DNA of 64,000 nt. Source: Paenibacillus thermotolerans. GTDB lineage: Bacteria > Bacillota > Bacilli > Paenibacillales > YIM-B00363. The notes beneath the pieces were generated by a model. That model made no database searches. It was given only the letters and a program-made list of their open reading frames with translations, and was not told where the DNA came from. The stretch covers positions 62,001 through 126,000 of the forward strand of contig NZ_JAQZSG010000001.1 of NCBI RefSeq assembly GCF_028745515.1, read 5' to 3'. Made by a program: the position numbers and the translations under genes. Shown one piece after another: positions 42,833 to 51,851 of the stretch. How positions within the stretch are numbered: position 1 is the first letter of the stretch; every line of letters starts with the position of its first letter.

Positions 42833-42961
42833 TTATTGTTCCGCCTCCGGTTCATCTTCCTCCAGCGGTTCCATTCTGCAATCCTCGCAAATCCAGCTTT
42901 CTCCGACAGGTCCATACCCGGTCTTTTTTCCGCAATGTTCGCACGTAATCATCTTCATCAT
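42833..42961 (-). CDS. Small zinc-ribbon protein, 42 residues or fewer
   Basis: A short frame with two CxxC knuckles (CEHCGKK and CEDCRM) separated by 15 residues, followed by an acidic tail (EEDEPEAEQ). Three ATGs in a row of 10 bases compete; the third (42952, starting MITCEHCG) has the best spacing from GAAAGG. The pattern is that of a rubredoxin-like zinc ribbon. Function unknown. Confidence 0.65.
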   Translation of the reverse strand: MMKMITCEHCGKKTGYGPVGESWICEDCRMEPLEEDEPEAEQ

Positions 42962-43106
42962 CCTTTCAACGATAATAGCATTTCCTATTATTGGAGGATT
43001 CATCCGGTCCGGTAACCCGGATAAAAATAGGCATGGCCGTCATGGTACAACCGTTGGATTGGAACATAGAATAACGTAAGGAAGAAATATGGAGGTGAGA
43101 TGATAA

Positions 43107-43394
43107 ATGACCTTTGAGCTTTCCTCCGATTGGATGTCCTACGCGATGTGGGCCGTTCTCGGCGTAATGGTTATCGATCTCGCTCTTGCCCTAGTAAAAA
43201 CAAACAGTCTCAGTTCGCTTCACAGACCGATCTTGGGATTTTTGCAAAATGTTTTATACCACGTTTTCCCTCTTTACCTTCTTGTAAATATGGCGCCTGT
43301 CGATCCTACAAACTTGGTCTTGACGGTTCTTTACTATGTAGGCGCAGCCGGTGCGGTGGTTCACTATCTATACGGCATTAAAGCGAAACTATAA
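43107..43394 (+). CDS. Small membrane protein
   Basis: A 95-residue protein with three hydrophobic segments (residues 12-30, 45-62, 70-88) and a short basic end. GGAGGTGAG precedes the ATG. No family recognised. Confidence 0.65.
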   Translation: MTFELSSDWMSYAMWAVLGVMVIDLALALVKTNSLSSLHRPILGFLQNVLYHVFPLYLLVNMAPVDPTNLVLTVLYYVGAAGAVVHYLYGIKAKL

Positions 43395-43416
43395 ACGGGA
43401 CGCTGTAGCTATTCGC

Positions 43417-43447
43417 GGCCGGTTTCCTCGGAAATCGGCCGTTTTTT
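43417..43447 (+). terminator. Terminator after the small membrane protein gene
   Basis: CGGCCGGTTTCC and GGAAATCGGCCG form a stem with a bulge, followed by TTTTTTAT. Confidence 0.85.
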
Positions 43448-43456
43448 ATCAGGGGA

Positions 43457-43735
43457 TCATCCGTTATCCGTGCCGAATCGTTTCGCGTTGCGGGCGCGCG
43501 CCCGTTCGATTTCAACCTCGCGGTTGCGGGGCTCCGCGTTCGTTACTAGCGAATCGAGCAAATGCTTCGCCACGGCGGCCACCTCGTCCACGGCGCGAAG
43601 GAACGCCTCTTCATTCGCTTTGGAAGGCGTGTTGAAGCCAGAAATTTTTCTTACGAATTGCAGCGACGCGGCCATAATTTCATCGTCGGTCGCCGGCGGA
43701 TCGAAGTTAAACAACGTTTTAATATTTCGGCACAT
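43457..43735 (-). CDS. DUF2277 family protein
   Basis: A 92-residue protein with the family pattern MCRNIKTLFNF..PATDDEI..ASLQFVRKISGF and KANEEAFLRAVDEVA. Mostly helical. Role unknown. AAAGGAGAG precedes the ATG. Confidence 0.85.
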   Translation of the reverse strand: MCRNIKTLFNFDPPATDDEIMAASLQFVRKISGFNTPSKANEEAFLRAVDEVAAVAKHLLDSLVTNAEPRNREVEIERARARNAKRFGTDNG

Positions 43736-43759
43736 AGCGCTCTCCTTTGGACAGTATAC

Positions 43760-43802
43760 AATAACCCGCCTGCATGCAAACTTTGCGAAGGGCGGGTTAT
43801 TG
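43760..43802. terminator. Terminator downstream of htpG
   Basis: AATAACCCGCC and GGCGGGTTATT form an 11-bp stem with a long loop; the leftward T-tract is short. Confidence 0.65.
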
Positions 43803-43829
43803 GCCGTCGGATATAGTGGGTTCGTTTCG

Positions 43830-45653
43830 TTATACCATTACTTTACACATATCGTTCGTAAATTCAACCGGGTCTTCAATCGGCAGCCCTTCGATCAACA
43901 GCGCTTGGTTGTAAAGAAGCTTCGTATACAGCTCCAGCTTCGACTTATCGTTCTGATAAGCGTCCTTCAGCGATTGGAACACTTGATGTCCGGTGTTGAT
44001 CTCCAGCACCTTATCCGCCGACACGCCTTCGCCTCCGGCGGGCATCGCTCGGAGCACCTTCTCCATCTCGATCGATATGTCCCCTTCGGCGGACAAGCAT
44101 ACCGGGTGGGTTTTCAAGCGCTTGGACGCTTTCACGCTTTTCACCTTGCCGGAGAGCACTTGCTCCATATGCGCGAAGAGATCCTTATTTTCATTCTCTT
44201 CCGTTTGCGCTTTTTCGTTTGCGTCCGCCTCGATCCCGAGGTCGCCGCTCGATACCGATTTGAACTCCTTATCCTTGTAGCTCATCAGCACCTTCACGGC
44301 GAATTCGTCGATTTCATCCGTAAAGTAAAGAATCTCATACCCCTTATCGGCTACAAGCTCCGTCTGCGGAAGCTTCTCGATTCGTTCTATCGATTCCCCT
44401 GCGGCGTAATAAATATATTTTTGCTCCTCCGGCATTCTGGAGACGTATTCTTCGAGCGTTACCGGCTTTTTCTCTTTGGAGGAATAGAACAACAGCAAAT
44501 CCTGCAGTACGTCTTTATTCGTCCCGAAGTCGCTGTATACCCCATATTTGAGCTGTCTGCCGAACGATTGATAAAACTTTTCGTACTTTTCGCGCTCATC
44601 CTTCAACAAGCCTTCCAACTGGCTTTTGATTTTATTTTTAATGTTTTTCGCAATCAGCTTCAGCTGCCGGTCGTGCTGCAGCATTTCTCTCGAGATGTTG
44701 AGAGACAAGTCCTCGGAATCGACCATGCCTTTGACAAAACTGAAGTAGTCGGGAAGCAAATCCGCGCATTTATCCATTATAAGCACGCCATTGGAGTAAA
44801 GCTCCAAGCCTTTTTCGTATTCCTTGGTGTAATAGTCGAAAGGCGTATGCTCGGGGATAAAAAGAATCGCGTTATACACCACGGCGCCGTCGGCGCTAAT
44901 ATGGATGTGCTTCAGCGGTTTGTCGAACCCGTATCGCTTCTCCGTGTAGAAATTTTCGTAATCCTCGGGCTTCAGCTCGTTCTTGTTTTTCCGCCAAATC
45001 GGGATCATGCTGTTGACGGTTTGGTCGCCCATCTTGATCGGATACCGGATGAAGTCCGAATACTTCTTGATGATCGCTTTCAGCCGGTACTCTTCTAGAT
45101 ACTCGTCGTAATGCTCATCCTCGGTATTTTGCTTGATTGTAAGAACAATCTCCGTCCCTACCGAATCTTTATGGCCCGGCTCAATCGTATACCCGTCTGC
45201 ACCGGACGATTCCCATCTGAACGCTTCGTCGCTGCCCAGCGCTTTGCTGGTGACCGTTACTTTATCCGCCACCATGAAGGCCGAGTAAAACCCGACGCCG
45301 AACTGGCCGATAATGTTGTACCCGTCCTTCGCCTCGTTCTCCTTCTTAAAGGCAAGAGAACCGCTCTTCGCGATGACGCCGAGGTTGTTCTCGAGCTCTT
45401 CCCTCGTCATGCCGATGCCGGTGTCCGCAATCGTGAGCGTCCTCGCTTCCTTATCGGACGTCACCCGGATATAATAGTCTTCTTTGTTGAATACGAGAGA
45501 ATCGTCGGTTAACGCTTTGTAGTAAATTTTATCGATCGCGTCGCTGGCGTTGGAGATAAGCTCCCGCAAAAAAATTTCCTTCTGTGTGTAAATCGAGTTG
45601 ATCATCATTTCCAGCAGTCGCTTGGATTCGGCTTTGAACTGTTTTTTTGCCAT
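43830..45653 (-). CDS. htpG: Molecular chaperone HtpG (Hsp90)
   Basis: A 607-residue Hsp90. The ATP site shows [26 protein letters not shown] and [17 protein letters not shown]; the middle domain has the catalytic Arg in [12 protein letters not shown]; the C-terminal dimer domain ends near [14 protein letters not shown]. Starts at 45653 behind AAAGGGGAAG; 17 upstream codons in frame overlap the leader. A perfect CIRCE element stands 45 bases before the start, so it should be repressed by HrcA, unlike htpG of Bacillus subtilis, which is HrcA-independent. Confidence 0.95.
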   Translation of the reverse strand: MAKKQFKAESKRLLEMMINSIYTQKEIFLRELISNASDAIDKIYYKALTDDSLVFNKEDYYIRVTSDKEARTLTIADTGIGMTREELENNLGVIAKSGSLAFKKENEAKDGYNIIGQFGVGFYSAFMVADKVTVTSKALGSDEAFRWESSGADGYTIEPGHKDSVGTEIVLTIKQNTEDEHYDEYLEEYRLKAIIKKYSDFIRYPIKMGDQTVNSMIPIWRKNKNELKPEDYENFYTEKRYGFDKPLKHIHISADGAVVYNAILFIPEHTPFDYYTKEYEKGLELYSNGVLIMDKCADLLPDYFSFVKGMVDSEDLSLNISREMLQHDRQLKLIAKNIKNKIKSQLEGLLKDEREKYEKFYQSFGRQLKYGVYSDFGTNKDVLQDLLLFYSSKEKKPVTLEEYVSRMPEEQKYIYYAAGESIERIEKLPQTELVADKGYEILYFTDEIDEFAVKVLMSYKDKEFKSVSSGDLGIEADANEKAQTEENENKDLFAHMEQVLSGKVKSVKASKRLKTHPVCLSAEGDISIEMEKVLRAMPAGGEGVSADKVLEINTGHQVFQSLKDAYQNDKSKLELYTKLLYNQALLIEGLPIEDPVEFTNDMCKVMV

Positions 45654-45697
45654 GAACGGCTTCCCCTTTCGTATGTAAATCCATAGCTCAAAAGGTA

Positions 45698-45724
45698 TTA
45701 GCACTCTAATTGCAAGAGTGCTAA
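45698..45724. promoter_or_regulatory. CIRCE element (HrcA operator)
   Basis: TTAGCACTC and GAGTGCTAA separated by exactly 9 bases: a perfect match to the CIRCE consensus. It lies 45-71 bases upstream of the htpG start. Confidence 0.95.
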
Positions 45725-45796
45725 TACTTATTTTTACATATTCTTTTTTCGAGTGTCAATATTTCTCATAAGAAAATGCCGATACTGCATTCTTCC

Positions 45797-46126
45797 TCAG
45801 GCAACCGGCGTGCCGTCGGGAACGGATTCCTCCGGCGCAAGCAGCACTACGTCTCCTTCGTCCGGAGTTCCGCCGAGCACCAGCACCTCGGATACAAACC
45901 CGGCAATTCGTCTCGGCGGGAAGTTTACAACGGCAACAACCTGCTTACCGATCAAAGCCTCCGGCTCATACCGTTTCGTAATTTGCGCGGAGCTTTGTTT
46001 CATTCCGAGCGGGCCGAAATCGATTTCGAGCTTGATCGCAGGCTTGCGCGCTTCCGGGAAAGGCACCGCCCTCACAATCGTTCCGATTCGAATATCGAGC
46101 TTTTCAAAATCTTCTATTGTCGCCAT
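45797..46126 (-). CDS. csaA: CsaA, tRNA-binding-domain chaperone-like protein
   Basis: A 109-residue protein with one OB-fold EMAP/tRNA-binding domain: [26 protein letters not shown] and the closing [18 protein letters not shown]. Length equals that of Bacillus CsaA, which is linked to protein secretion. The ATG at 46126 starts the domain correctly; longer in-frame starts add unrelated residues. Confidence 0.9.
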   Translation of the reverse strand: MATIEDFEKLDIRIGTIVRAVPFPEARKPAIKLEIDFGPLGMKQSSAQITKRYEPEALIGKQVVAVVNFPPRRIAGFVSEVLVLGGTPDEGDVVLLAPEESVPDGTPVA

Positions 46127-46279
46127 ACCGTATATTCCCCCTGATTTTGTTCTTATTTGGAGCTGTCGCCACACGTTATCATTCTTCGCAATTGTGACGT
46201 TTACCTGCTTGTTCGCATGTCTGTCCGCAAGATGAATATATTTATACAATTCAACTTGATTAATGGAGAGGAAAGGCCA

Positions 46280-47821
46280 ATGCAGAAGCAGTCATTTATT
46301 CGGGGAACGGTTTTATTGACCTCGGCGGCGTTGATTACTCGATTGTTAGGCTTTTTGAACGGCATCGTATTGGCCCGGCTGCTCGGAGCCGAAGGCATCG
46401 GTTTAATGATGATGGCGTATCCCTTGATCCCGTTGATTATTACGATCACGCAGCTGGGTCTGCCGGTGGCCATCTCCAAGCTTGTGGCGGAAGCGGACGT
46501 AAGGGACGATCAAGCGAAAGTAAAAAAGATCCTTTATGTATCGCTTGCCGCGACCGGCACGTTAAGCGTAATTTTAACGACGGCTGCTTATTGGGGAGCC
46601 GAAACGTGGGCGAAGCTGTTTCTGACGGACGAACGAGCCTATTACGCTATGCTCGCGCTCATTCCGATTGCACCGGTCGTGGCGGTGTCCGCGGTTTTGA
46701 AAGGGTATTTCCGCGGGAAGCAAAATATGCGTTCCATCGCCTTTTCCGATATTATCGAAAATGCGGTGCAGGTAACCATAGTTATGGTGCTGATTCAGCT
46801 GCTGCTGCCGTACGGATTGGAATATGCCGCAGCGGGGGCCATGGTCGGATCGGTCGCGGGCGAGGCGGCCGGGTTGCTGTATCTGCTCTTGAAGTTTCGA
46901 ATGTATCGAACGAGCGAGCGGACGAAACGGAGATTCCTCAGCCAGCTTAGTCAAGGCAAGCAAACGTTCTTTGAGCTGATGCATATCGGGCTGCCGACGA
47001 CAGGCAACGGGTTTATCCATTCGATATATAGCGCTTTTCAACCGATGCTCGTCACGAAAAGCTTGGCGGTATACGGAATGGCGACCGCCGTGGCGACAAA
47101 GCAATTCGGCATGCTGGCCGGGTACGCGTTTCCGCTGTTGTTTTTCCCGAGCTTCGTCACCCATTCGCTGACGACGGCGCTCATTCCTGCGATCAGCGAA
47201 GCTAGAGCGAACCGCAACGGCCGATTGATCCATCAGCGAATCGATTTGGCGATGCAGATTTCGCTCATGATCGGCACGCCGTGCACGGTCATTTTATTTA
47301 TGCTGGCCACGCCGTTAACGACGTTAATTTACAACGCGCCTGAGGCGGGACCGCTGCTGAAGCTGCTGGCACCGATCTTTTTCTTGAACTATTTCGACGA
47401 TCCGCTGTACGCGATATTGCTCGGCCTCGGCAAAGCGAAGCCCGCGATGTGGAACTTTATGATAGCAACCTTGGCGAAGGCGGCGGCCATCATTATTCTC
47501 GGCACAGAGTTCGGCATATACGGCGTTGCGGTCGGGATCGGCTTCGGGATCGGACTGCTGGCAATGCTGCATTTCTTCTCCGTATCGAGCGTAATCGGTC
47601 TGTATTTGGATATTCGGCAAATGGTGAAGGTGGTGTTTTGCGGAGGGTGCATGTGGCTGTTCGGTCACTACACTTTCTCTTATATGCAAAGCTCGGGCTT
47701 TGCGCTCGTATGGTGCGTGCTTGGCACGATCAGCGTGGCGTTGATCGTCTATTGCGTCGCGCTGCTGGCGACGAATACGATCAAGCGCAGCCAGATGAAG
47801 CATATGCTTGCGCAGCGGTAA
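46280..47821 (+). CDS. SpoVB-like polysaccharide/lipid flippase (MOP superfamily)
   Basis: A 513-residue membrane protein with about 14 helices. Family motifs: [20 protein letters not shown] at the start, [15 protein letters not shown], and the [10 protein letters not shown] loop. SpoVB and its paralogues (YtgP/MurJ-like) move lipid-linked wall precursors across the membrane; the spore-cortex member or a paralogue cannot be told apart here. Starts behind GAGAGGAAAGG. Longer frame to 46157 has no support. Confidence 0.85.
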   Translation: MQKQSFIRGTVLLTSAALITRLLGFLNGIVLARLLGAEGIGLMMMAYPLIPLIITITQLGLPVAISKLVAEADVRDDQAKVKKILYVSLAATGTLSVILTTAAYWGAETWAKLFLTDERAYYAMLALIPIAPVVAVSAVLKGYFRGKQNMRSIAFSDIIENAVQVTIVMVLIQLLLPYGLEYAAAGAMVGSVAGEAAGLLYLLLKFRMYRTSERTKRRFLSQLSQGKQTFFELMHIGLPTTGNGFIHSIYSAFQPMLVTKSLAVYGMATAVATKQFGMLAGYAFPLLFFPSFVTHSLTTALIPAISEARANRNGRLIHQRIDLAMQISLMIGTPCTVILFMLATPLTTLIYNAPEAGPLLKLLAPIFFLNYFDDPLYAILLGLGKAKPAMWNFMIATLAKAAAIIILGTEFGIYGVAVGIGFGIGLLAMLHFFSVSSVIGLYLDIRQMVKVVFCGGCMWLFGHYTFSYMQSSGFALVWCVLGTISVALIVYCVALLATNTIKRSQMKHMLAQR

Positions 47822-47836
47822 CGTTGCTAGGCGTAA

Positions 47837-48140
47837 GACCGCGGTTTTGAACTGAGCAATGGGAGTTTCTCCATTTGCTCTGCCTCTCAACCGCGGTTTC
47901 GACTTGAGTAATGGGAGTTTGTCCATTTGCTCTGCCTCTCGACCGTGATTTCAACTTGAGTAGGTGGAGTTTCTCCAGTTGCTCTGCCTCTCGACCGCAG
48001 TTTTGACTCGTGTAATGGGAGTTTCTTCATTTGCTCTGCCTCTCAACCGCGGTTTCGACTTGAGTAGGTGGAGTTTCTCCAGTTGCTCTGCCTCTCGACC
48101 GTGATTTTGACTCGAGCAAGGGGAGTTTCTCCATTTGCCA
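47837..48140. repeat. Tandem array A: six copies, period 52 bp
   Basis: Copies begin with ACCGCGGTTTTGA-like sequence at about 47838, 47890, 47942, 47994, 48046 and 48098, exactly 52 bases apart. Each unit contains the small palindrome AATGGGAGTTTCTCCATT or a paired variant (TAGGTGGAGTTTCTCCAGTT), where both arms change together in the variants, and a constant TTGCTCTGCCTCTC. No coding frame is kept, as 52 is not a multiple of 3. Confidence 0.9.
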
Positions 48141-48189
48141 TGAGTATAAAAATACGAAACCTAGCCGTCTCTTCCGTACCGCATGATCG

Positions 48190-48640
48190 ACCACCTCGAA
48201 CGGAACTATAATCCGCTGCAGTACCCCACACCGACAAACTAGCTGCCTCCAACGGAACCTGTTCCGTTGCTCTCTTCCGCACCGCGTGACTGACCACCTC
48301 GAACGGAACTTTATTCCGCTGCAATACCTCACCCAACAAATTAGTTACCTTCAACGGAACCTTGTTCCGCTTCACGGAGTAAAAGCGACTGCAGCGGCTC
48401 TGGAACGGAACAAAGTTCCGCTGCACGGAGCAAAAGCGGCCGCAGCGGCTCTGCAACGGAACGAAGTTCCGCTGCACGGAGCAAAGGCAGCCTCCACCGC
48501 TCTGCAACGGAACGAAGTTCCGCTGCACCGAGCAAAGGTAGCATCCACCGCTCGGTTACGGAACAAAGTTCCGCTGCAAGATGCAATGGCGACCACCGAC
48601 GCTTTGCTACGGAACATAGTTTCGCTACGGGAACGCTCCC
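48190..48640. repeat. Tandem array B: about nine copies, period 51 bp
   Basis: The motif GGAAC-N4/5-GTTCCG (as CGGAACGAAGTTCCGCTGCA) recurs with GTTCCG at 48261, 48364, 48415, 48466, 48517, 48568 and, varied, at 48210, 48313 and 48619, nearly always 51 bases apart. Each unit carries a hairpin with a 3-base loop. The period is a multiple of 3, so long reading frames on both strands cross it; they are judged spurious. Confidence 0.9.
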
Positions 48641-48651
48641 TCCAGCAAACA

Positions 48652-48692
48652 CAAAAGGGCGGCTGCCCTCAAAGGGGACACCCTGCCCTTTT
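48652..48692 (-). terminator. Terminator of the oxidoreductase-ThuA operon
   Basis: AAAAGGGC and GCCCTTTT enclose an inner GCCC/GGGG stem; the left arm gives the leftward U-run. It starts just after the stop of the last gene. Confidence 0.7.
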
Positions 48693-48697
48693 CCGCT

Positions 48698-49798
48698 TTA
48701 ATCCAAACTGTAGTCCGCCAGTCCGAGCGGAAGCGGCTCCGGCTTCTCGCAGGTGCTCTTCATCGTATAATGAGCACCTTGCTCCGAAGCGTCGTGGAAG
48801 CCGTGCATCGCCTCCAGCACATGGTAGGCGAGCTCGCCGCTGGCGCGGTGCTTGCGGCCCGTTAAGATCGCCTTGGCCATATCGGCCGCACCTACGCCGC
48901 GCGCGTTCTCGACATACCCGTGCGTTAACGGGATGGACGACCATTGCTGCGCGCCTGCCCGCCATACCTGAACCGCCCCGCCGAAGCCGTTCGGGTCCGG
49001 TACCAGGATGGTGCCGTGGCTGCCGTATACTTCAATGCGAGGCAGCATCGAGCCGCCGCGAACGTCGAAGCTCGTCAAGATCGTGCCGACCGCTCCGCTT
49101 TCGAAATCCATGATGCCTGCAACATGCGTCGGCACTTCCACTTTCACCTTCTGCCCGTACTTGGGCTTGCTCGTAATCGTCCGCTCCGGGAACGAAACGG
49201 CCGCAGACCCGGTAACTCTGCGGATCGGACCAAGCATGGCGACGAGCGCCGTTAAGTAGTACGGACCCATATCGAACATCGGACCGCCGCCGACTTGATA
49301 ATAAAACTCCGGCGCCGGGTGCCAGCTTTCGTGCCCGCCGCACACCATAAAGGCCGTGGCGCCGATCGGCGTTCCGATCCAGCCGTCCTCGATCAGCTTG
49401 ATGCAGGTTTGAATGCCGCCGCCCAAGAATGTGTCCGGCGCGCCGCCGACACGAAGCCCCTTGCGCGCTGCCAGCTCGAGCACCTTCTGCGCATCCTCCC
49501 GTGCAACCGCAAACGGCTTTTCAACGTAAGCGTGCTTGCCTGCCTCCAGCACCTTCAAGTTTACGTCCGCATGCGCCTGGGGAATCGTCAGGTTGATCAC
49601 CATCTGAATGTCGGGGGCGCCAAGCAGCTCGTCGACGGAGCAGCCCCGCACGCCATTCTCCTCCCCCTTCGCAACCGCCCGCTCGACGTCGATGTCGGCG
49701 CAGGCGACGACCTCCATCGATTCAAACAGCTTGCCGTTCTTAAAATAAATCCCGCTAATATTGCCGGTACCGATAATTCCCGCTCTAATTTTTTCCAT
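48698..49798 (-). CDS. Gfo/Idh/MocA family oxidoreductase
   Basis: A 366-residue NAD(P)-dependent enzyme. Rossmann loop IGTGNISGIYF; Lys-Pro motif AYVEKPFAVA near residue 93; GGGPMFDMGPYYLTAL in the substrate domain. Last gene of the LacI-oxidoreductase-ThuA-oxidoreductase operon. A stretch of ten AAAAGC-type hexamers lies between the ThuA stop and this start, right before its weak ribosome binding site (GGCGTGG), which could influence translation. Confidence 0.88.
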   Translation of the reverse strand: MEKIRAGIIGTGNISGIYFKNGKLFESMEVVACADIDVERAVAKGEENGVRGCSVDELLGAPDIQMVINLTIPQAHADVNLKVLEAGKHAYVEKPFAVAREDAQKVLELAARKGLRVGGAPDTFLGGGIQTCIKLIEDGWIGTPIGATAFMVCGGHESWHPAPEFYYQVGGGPMFDMGPYYLTALVAMLGPIRRVTGSAAVSFPERTITSKPKYGQKVKVEVPTHVAGIMDFESGAVGTILTSFDVRGGSMLPRIEVYGSHGTILVPDPNGFGGAVQVWRAGAQQWSSIPLTHGYVENARGVGAADMAKAILTGRKHRASGELAYHVLEAMHGFHDASEQGAHYTMKSTCEKPEPLPLGLADYSLD

Positions 49799-49810
49799 AG
49801 GTTTCCACGC

Positions 49811-49870
49811 CTTCGCTTTTGCTTTTGCTTTTGCTTTTGCTTTTGCTTTCGCTTTTGCTTTCGCTTTTGC
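49811..49870. repeat. Hexanucleotide microsatellite, ten units
   Basis: Ten 6-base units on the plus strand: CTTCGC, five TTTTGC, then TTTCGC and TTTTGC twice in alternation. It begins at the stop codon of the ThuA-domain gene and ends 12 bases before the next start. Read leftward it is a purine-rich AAAAGC repeat. Confidence 0.92.
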
Positions 49871-50589
49871 TAAACCTGGCTATCCGCCATGCCGGTATAC
49901 GCCTGCTCCTGCTTCATGCCTTGCGCGAGCGCCTTGCCCTCCGCGCACCAAAGAAAGCCTCTGCGCATCATTTCCTTCACGACGGGCATTTCGATAATGT
50001 CAGCCTGGTGGCCGAGCGAATTGTAATAAACGCGCCCTACGCCCCATCGCTTCGTCCACGCCACCGGCATGTCGACGGCTTTGTTCAGAGAATGCGGCCC
50101 CGGTACGGTCGGGAACCGGGTCGTCGCAAGCACCTCGACCGCCGGGTCGACGTGCAAATAATACTGTTCGGACTTTACTGCGAAGTCTTCCATTTCCGCC
50201 ACGAGCGGGCTGGACGAGTTTGCGATGTTCACAATGTACTCCGTGCCGTCGTTGCCGGGGTGGGCGACCCAGTTGCCCCCGGTCATAAACTGCCAGTCGA
50301 CGTTGTCGCGGAAAGCATCGCACATGCCCCCGTGGCAGCCGGCGAGACCTACTCCGCTCTGGACAGCCGCGGACACGTTGTTGACAAGCTTCTGATCGAT
50401 CCGGTCCATCGTCCAAATCGGAACGATCAAATCAAGACCCATCAGCTTGTCGGCGTCTGCGAACGCTTCCAGCGTGTCGGACACCTCAACCTCAAAATCT
50501 TCGTTCTCAAGCACCTCGCGGAATATTTCCGCAACCTCTTTAGGCTGGTGCCCAAGCCATCCGCCCCATACGATCAACGCTTTTTTCAA
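49870..50589 (-). CDS. ThuA-domain protein
   Basis: A 239-residue protein of the ThuA-like (class I amidotransferase-fold) family: starts KKALIVWGGWLGHQPKEVAEIF, with GVGLAGCHGGMCDAFRD at the elbow (Cys followed by His) and VYYNSLGHQADIIEMP near the end. ThuA proteins accompany sugar oxidoreductases; the family was named from trehalose use in rhizobia. Probably acts with the two flanking Gfo/Idh/MocA enzymes on an oxidised sugar. Confidence 0.87.
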   Translation of the reverse strand: MKKALIVWGGWLGHQPKEVAEIFREVLENEDFEVEVSDTLEAFADADKLMGLDLIVPIWTMDRIDQKLVNNVSAAVQSGVGLAGCHGGMCDAFRDNVDWQFMTGGNWVAHPGNDGTEYIVNIANSSSPLVAEMEDFAVKSEQYYLHVDPAVEVLATTRFPTVPGPHSLNKAVDMPVAWTKRWGVGRVYYNSLGHQADIIEMPVVKEMMRRGFLWCAEGKALAQGMKQEQAYTGMADSQV

Positions 50590-50652
50590 TGGATTGAATC
50601 TCCTTCCGTACGACGCATATCGCGTAAAATCAATGCAATTCGAAACAATTGC

Positions 50653-51813
50653 TTACATCTCGTCGATTCCGACCCAGCGGCGCTCTTCAATGGAGCGGTC
50701 CACCGCTTCCAATACCGCCTGACACTTGACGCCGTCATGGAAGTTCGGCACCGGCTGCCGGTCTTCGGCGATTGCGTTCAACATCTCCACGACCTCATGC
50801 GTAAACGTCTGCCCGTATCCGATCGTATGACCCGGAGGCCACCAAGCGTCCAAGTACGCATGCGCCGGATCGGTGGCGAGCACGCGCCGGAAGCCTTGGA
50901 CGTCGTCGGCATCGTCGCCGAAATACACTTGAAGCTCGTTCATCCGCTCGAAATCAAACTTCACGGAACCTTTGCTTCCGTTAATTTCGAACGAATTCGT
51001 GCAGCGGTGCCCCATCGCAAAGCGGGTCGCCTCAAAGCTGCCGAGCGCGCCGTTCGCAAATCGCGTCATAAACAACGTCGCGTCGTCAACCGTCACCGGT
51101 CCGAGCGGCGCGTCTTTGCTGCCCTTCGCGCTCAGTCCCGTCATCGAGCTCGGCACCGGACGCTCTTTAATGAACGTTTCGCTCATGCCGATCACTTCCT
51201 TCATGTCGCCGACCAAGAAATGGGCCAAATCGATGAGATGGGCCCCGAGATCCCCGTGCGAGCCGGAGCCGGCGATCGTTTTATCGAGCCGCCATACGAG
51301 CGGAAACTCCGGGTCGATAATCCAATCCTGCAAAAACCAGGCGCGGAAATGATAAATCGTTCCGAGCCGCCCTTCGTCCACCAGCTTTTTGGCTAATTGC
51401 ACGGCGGGCGCAAACCGGTAGTTGAAGCCTACCATATGTTTGACTCCCGCCCTCTCCGCCGCATCCAGCATTTCGCGGGAATCCGCCAACGTCAGCGCGA
51501 GCGGCTTTTCGCAAAATATATGTTTGCCCGCCTTGGCGGCGGCAATCGCAATTTCTTTATGTACGTTCGACGGAGCGTTAATGTCGATCAAATCGATATC
51601 GCTCCGGTTCACCAATTCGCTCCAATCCGTTACGCTGGTCTCCCAGCCGAACTGCGATGCGGCTTGTTCTACGCCCTCAGGGTCGCGTCCGCAGATCGCT
51701 CTCATCACGGGCTTGGGCGCTTTCGGGAAAAACATCGGCGCTTCTTTGTACGCTTGGCTGTGCGCCTTGCCCATAAACTTATAACCTACCATACCGACAT
51801 TCACTTGCTTCAT
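50653..51813 (-). CDS. Gfo/Idh/MocA family oxidoreductase
   Basis: A 386-residue enzyme. Rossmann loop GMVGYKFMGKAHSQAY; Lys-Pro motif IFCEKPLALT at about residue 97; GSHGDLGAHLIDLAHFL in the substrate domain, with the conserved His of the catalytic Asp-x-x-x-His pattern. Starts at 51813 behind GGGGAGGGAAGG. It follows the LacI gene by 38 bases and precedes ThuA by 63. Confidence 0.88.
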   Translation of the reverse strand: MKQVNVGMVGYKFMGKAHSQAYKEAPMFFPKAPKPVMRAICGRDPEGVEQAASQFGWETSVTDWSELVNRSDIDLIDINAPSNVHKEIAIAAAKAGKHIFCEKPLALTLADSREMLDAAERAGVKHMVGFNYRFAPAVQLAKKLVDEGRLGTIYHFRAWFLQDWIIDPEFPLVWRLDKTIAGSGSHGDLGAHLIDLAHFLVGDMKEVIGMSETFIKERPVPSSMTGLSAKGSKDAPLGPVTVDDATLFMTRFANGALGSFEATRFAMGHRCTNSFEINGSKGSVKFDFERMNELQVYFGDDADDVQGFRRVLATDPAHAYLDAWWPPGHTIGYGQTFTHEVVEMLNAIAEDRQPVPNFHDGVKCQAVLEAVDRSIEERRWVGIDEM

Positions 51814-51851
51814 GAAACCTTCCCTCCCCAGATTAATGAAAATCATTCGTC

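Noticed and set aside
43470-45098. 542-residue open frame on the plus strand
   Set aside because: It lies opposite DUF2277 and htpG, whose motifs are unambiguous; its composition is that of a mirror frame.
47837-48140. CRISPR array
   Set aside because: The units are contiguous with no unique spacers, and no cas gene is near.
48043-49113. Long reading frames across the 51-bp array on both strands, one continuing over the oxidoreductase gene
   Set aside because: The period is a multiple of 3, so any stop-free frame repeats; the peptides are 17-residue repeats with no RBS, and the array is explained as palindromic DNA repeats.
49819-51396. 525-residue open frame on the plus strand starting in the hexamer repeat
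   Set aside because: Antisense to ThuA and oxidoreductase genes; the leucine-rich start is just the microsatellite translated.
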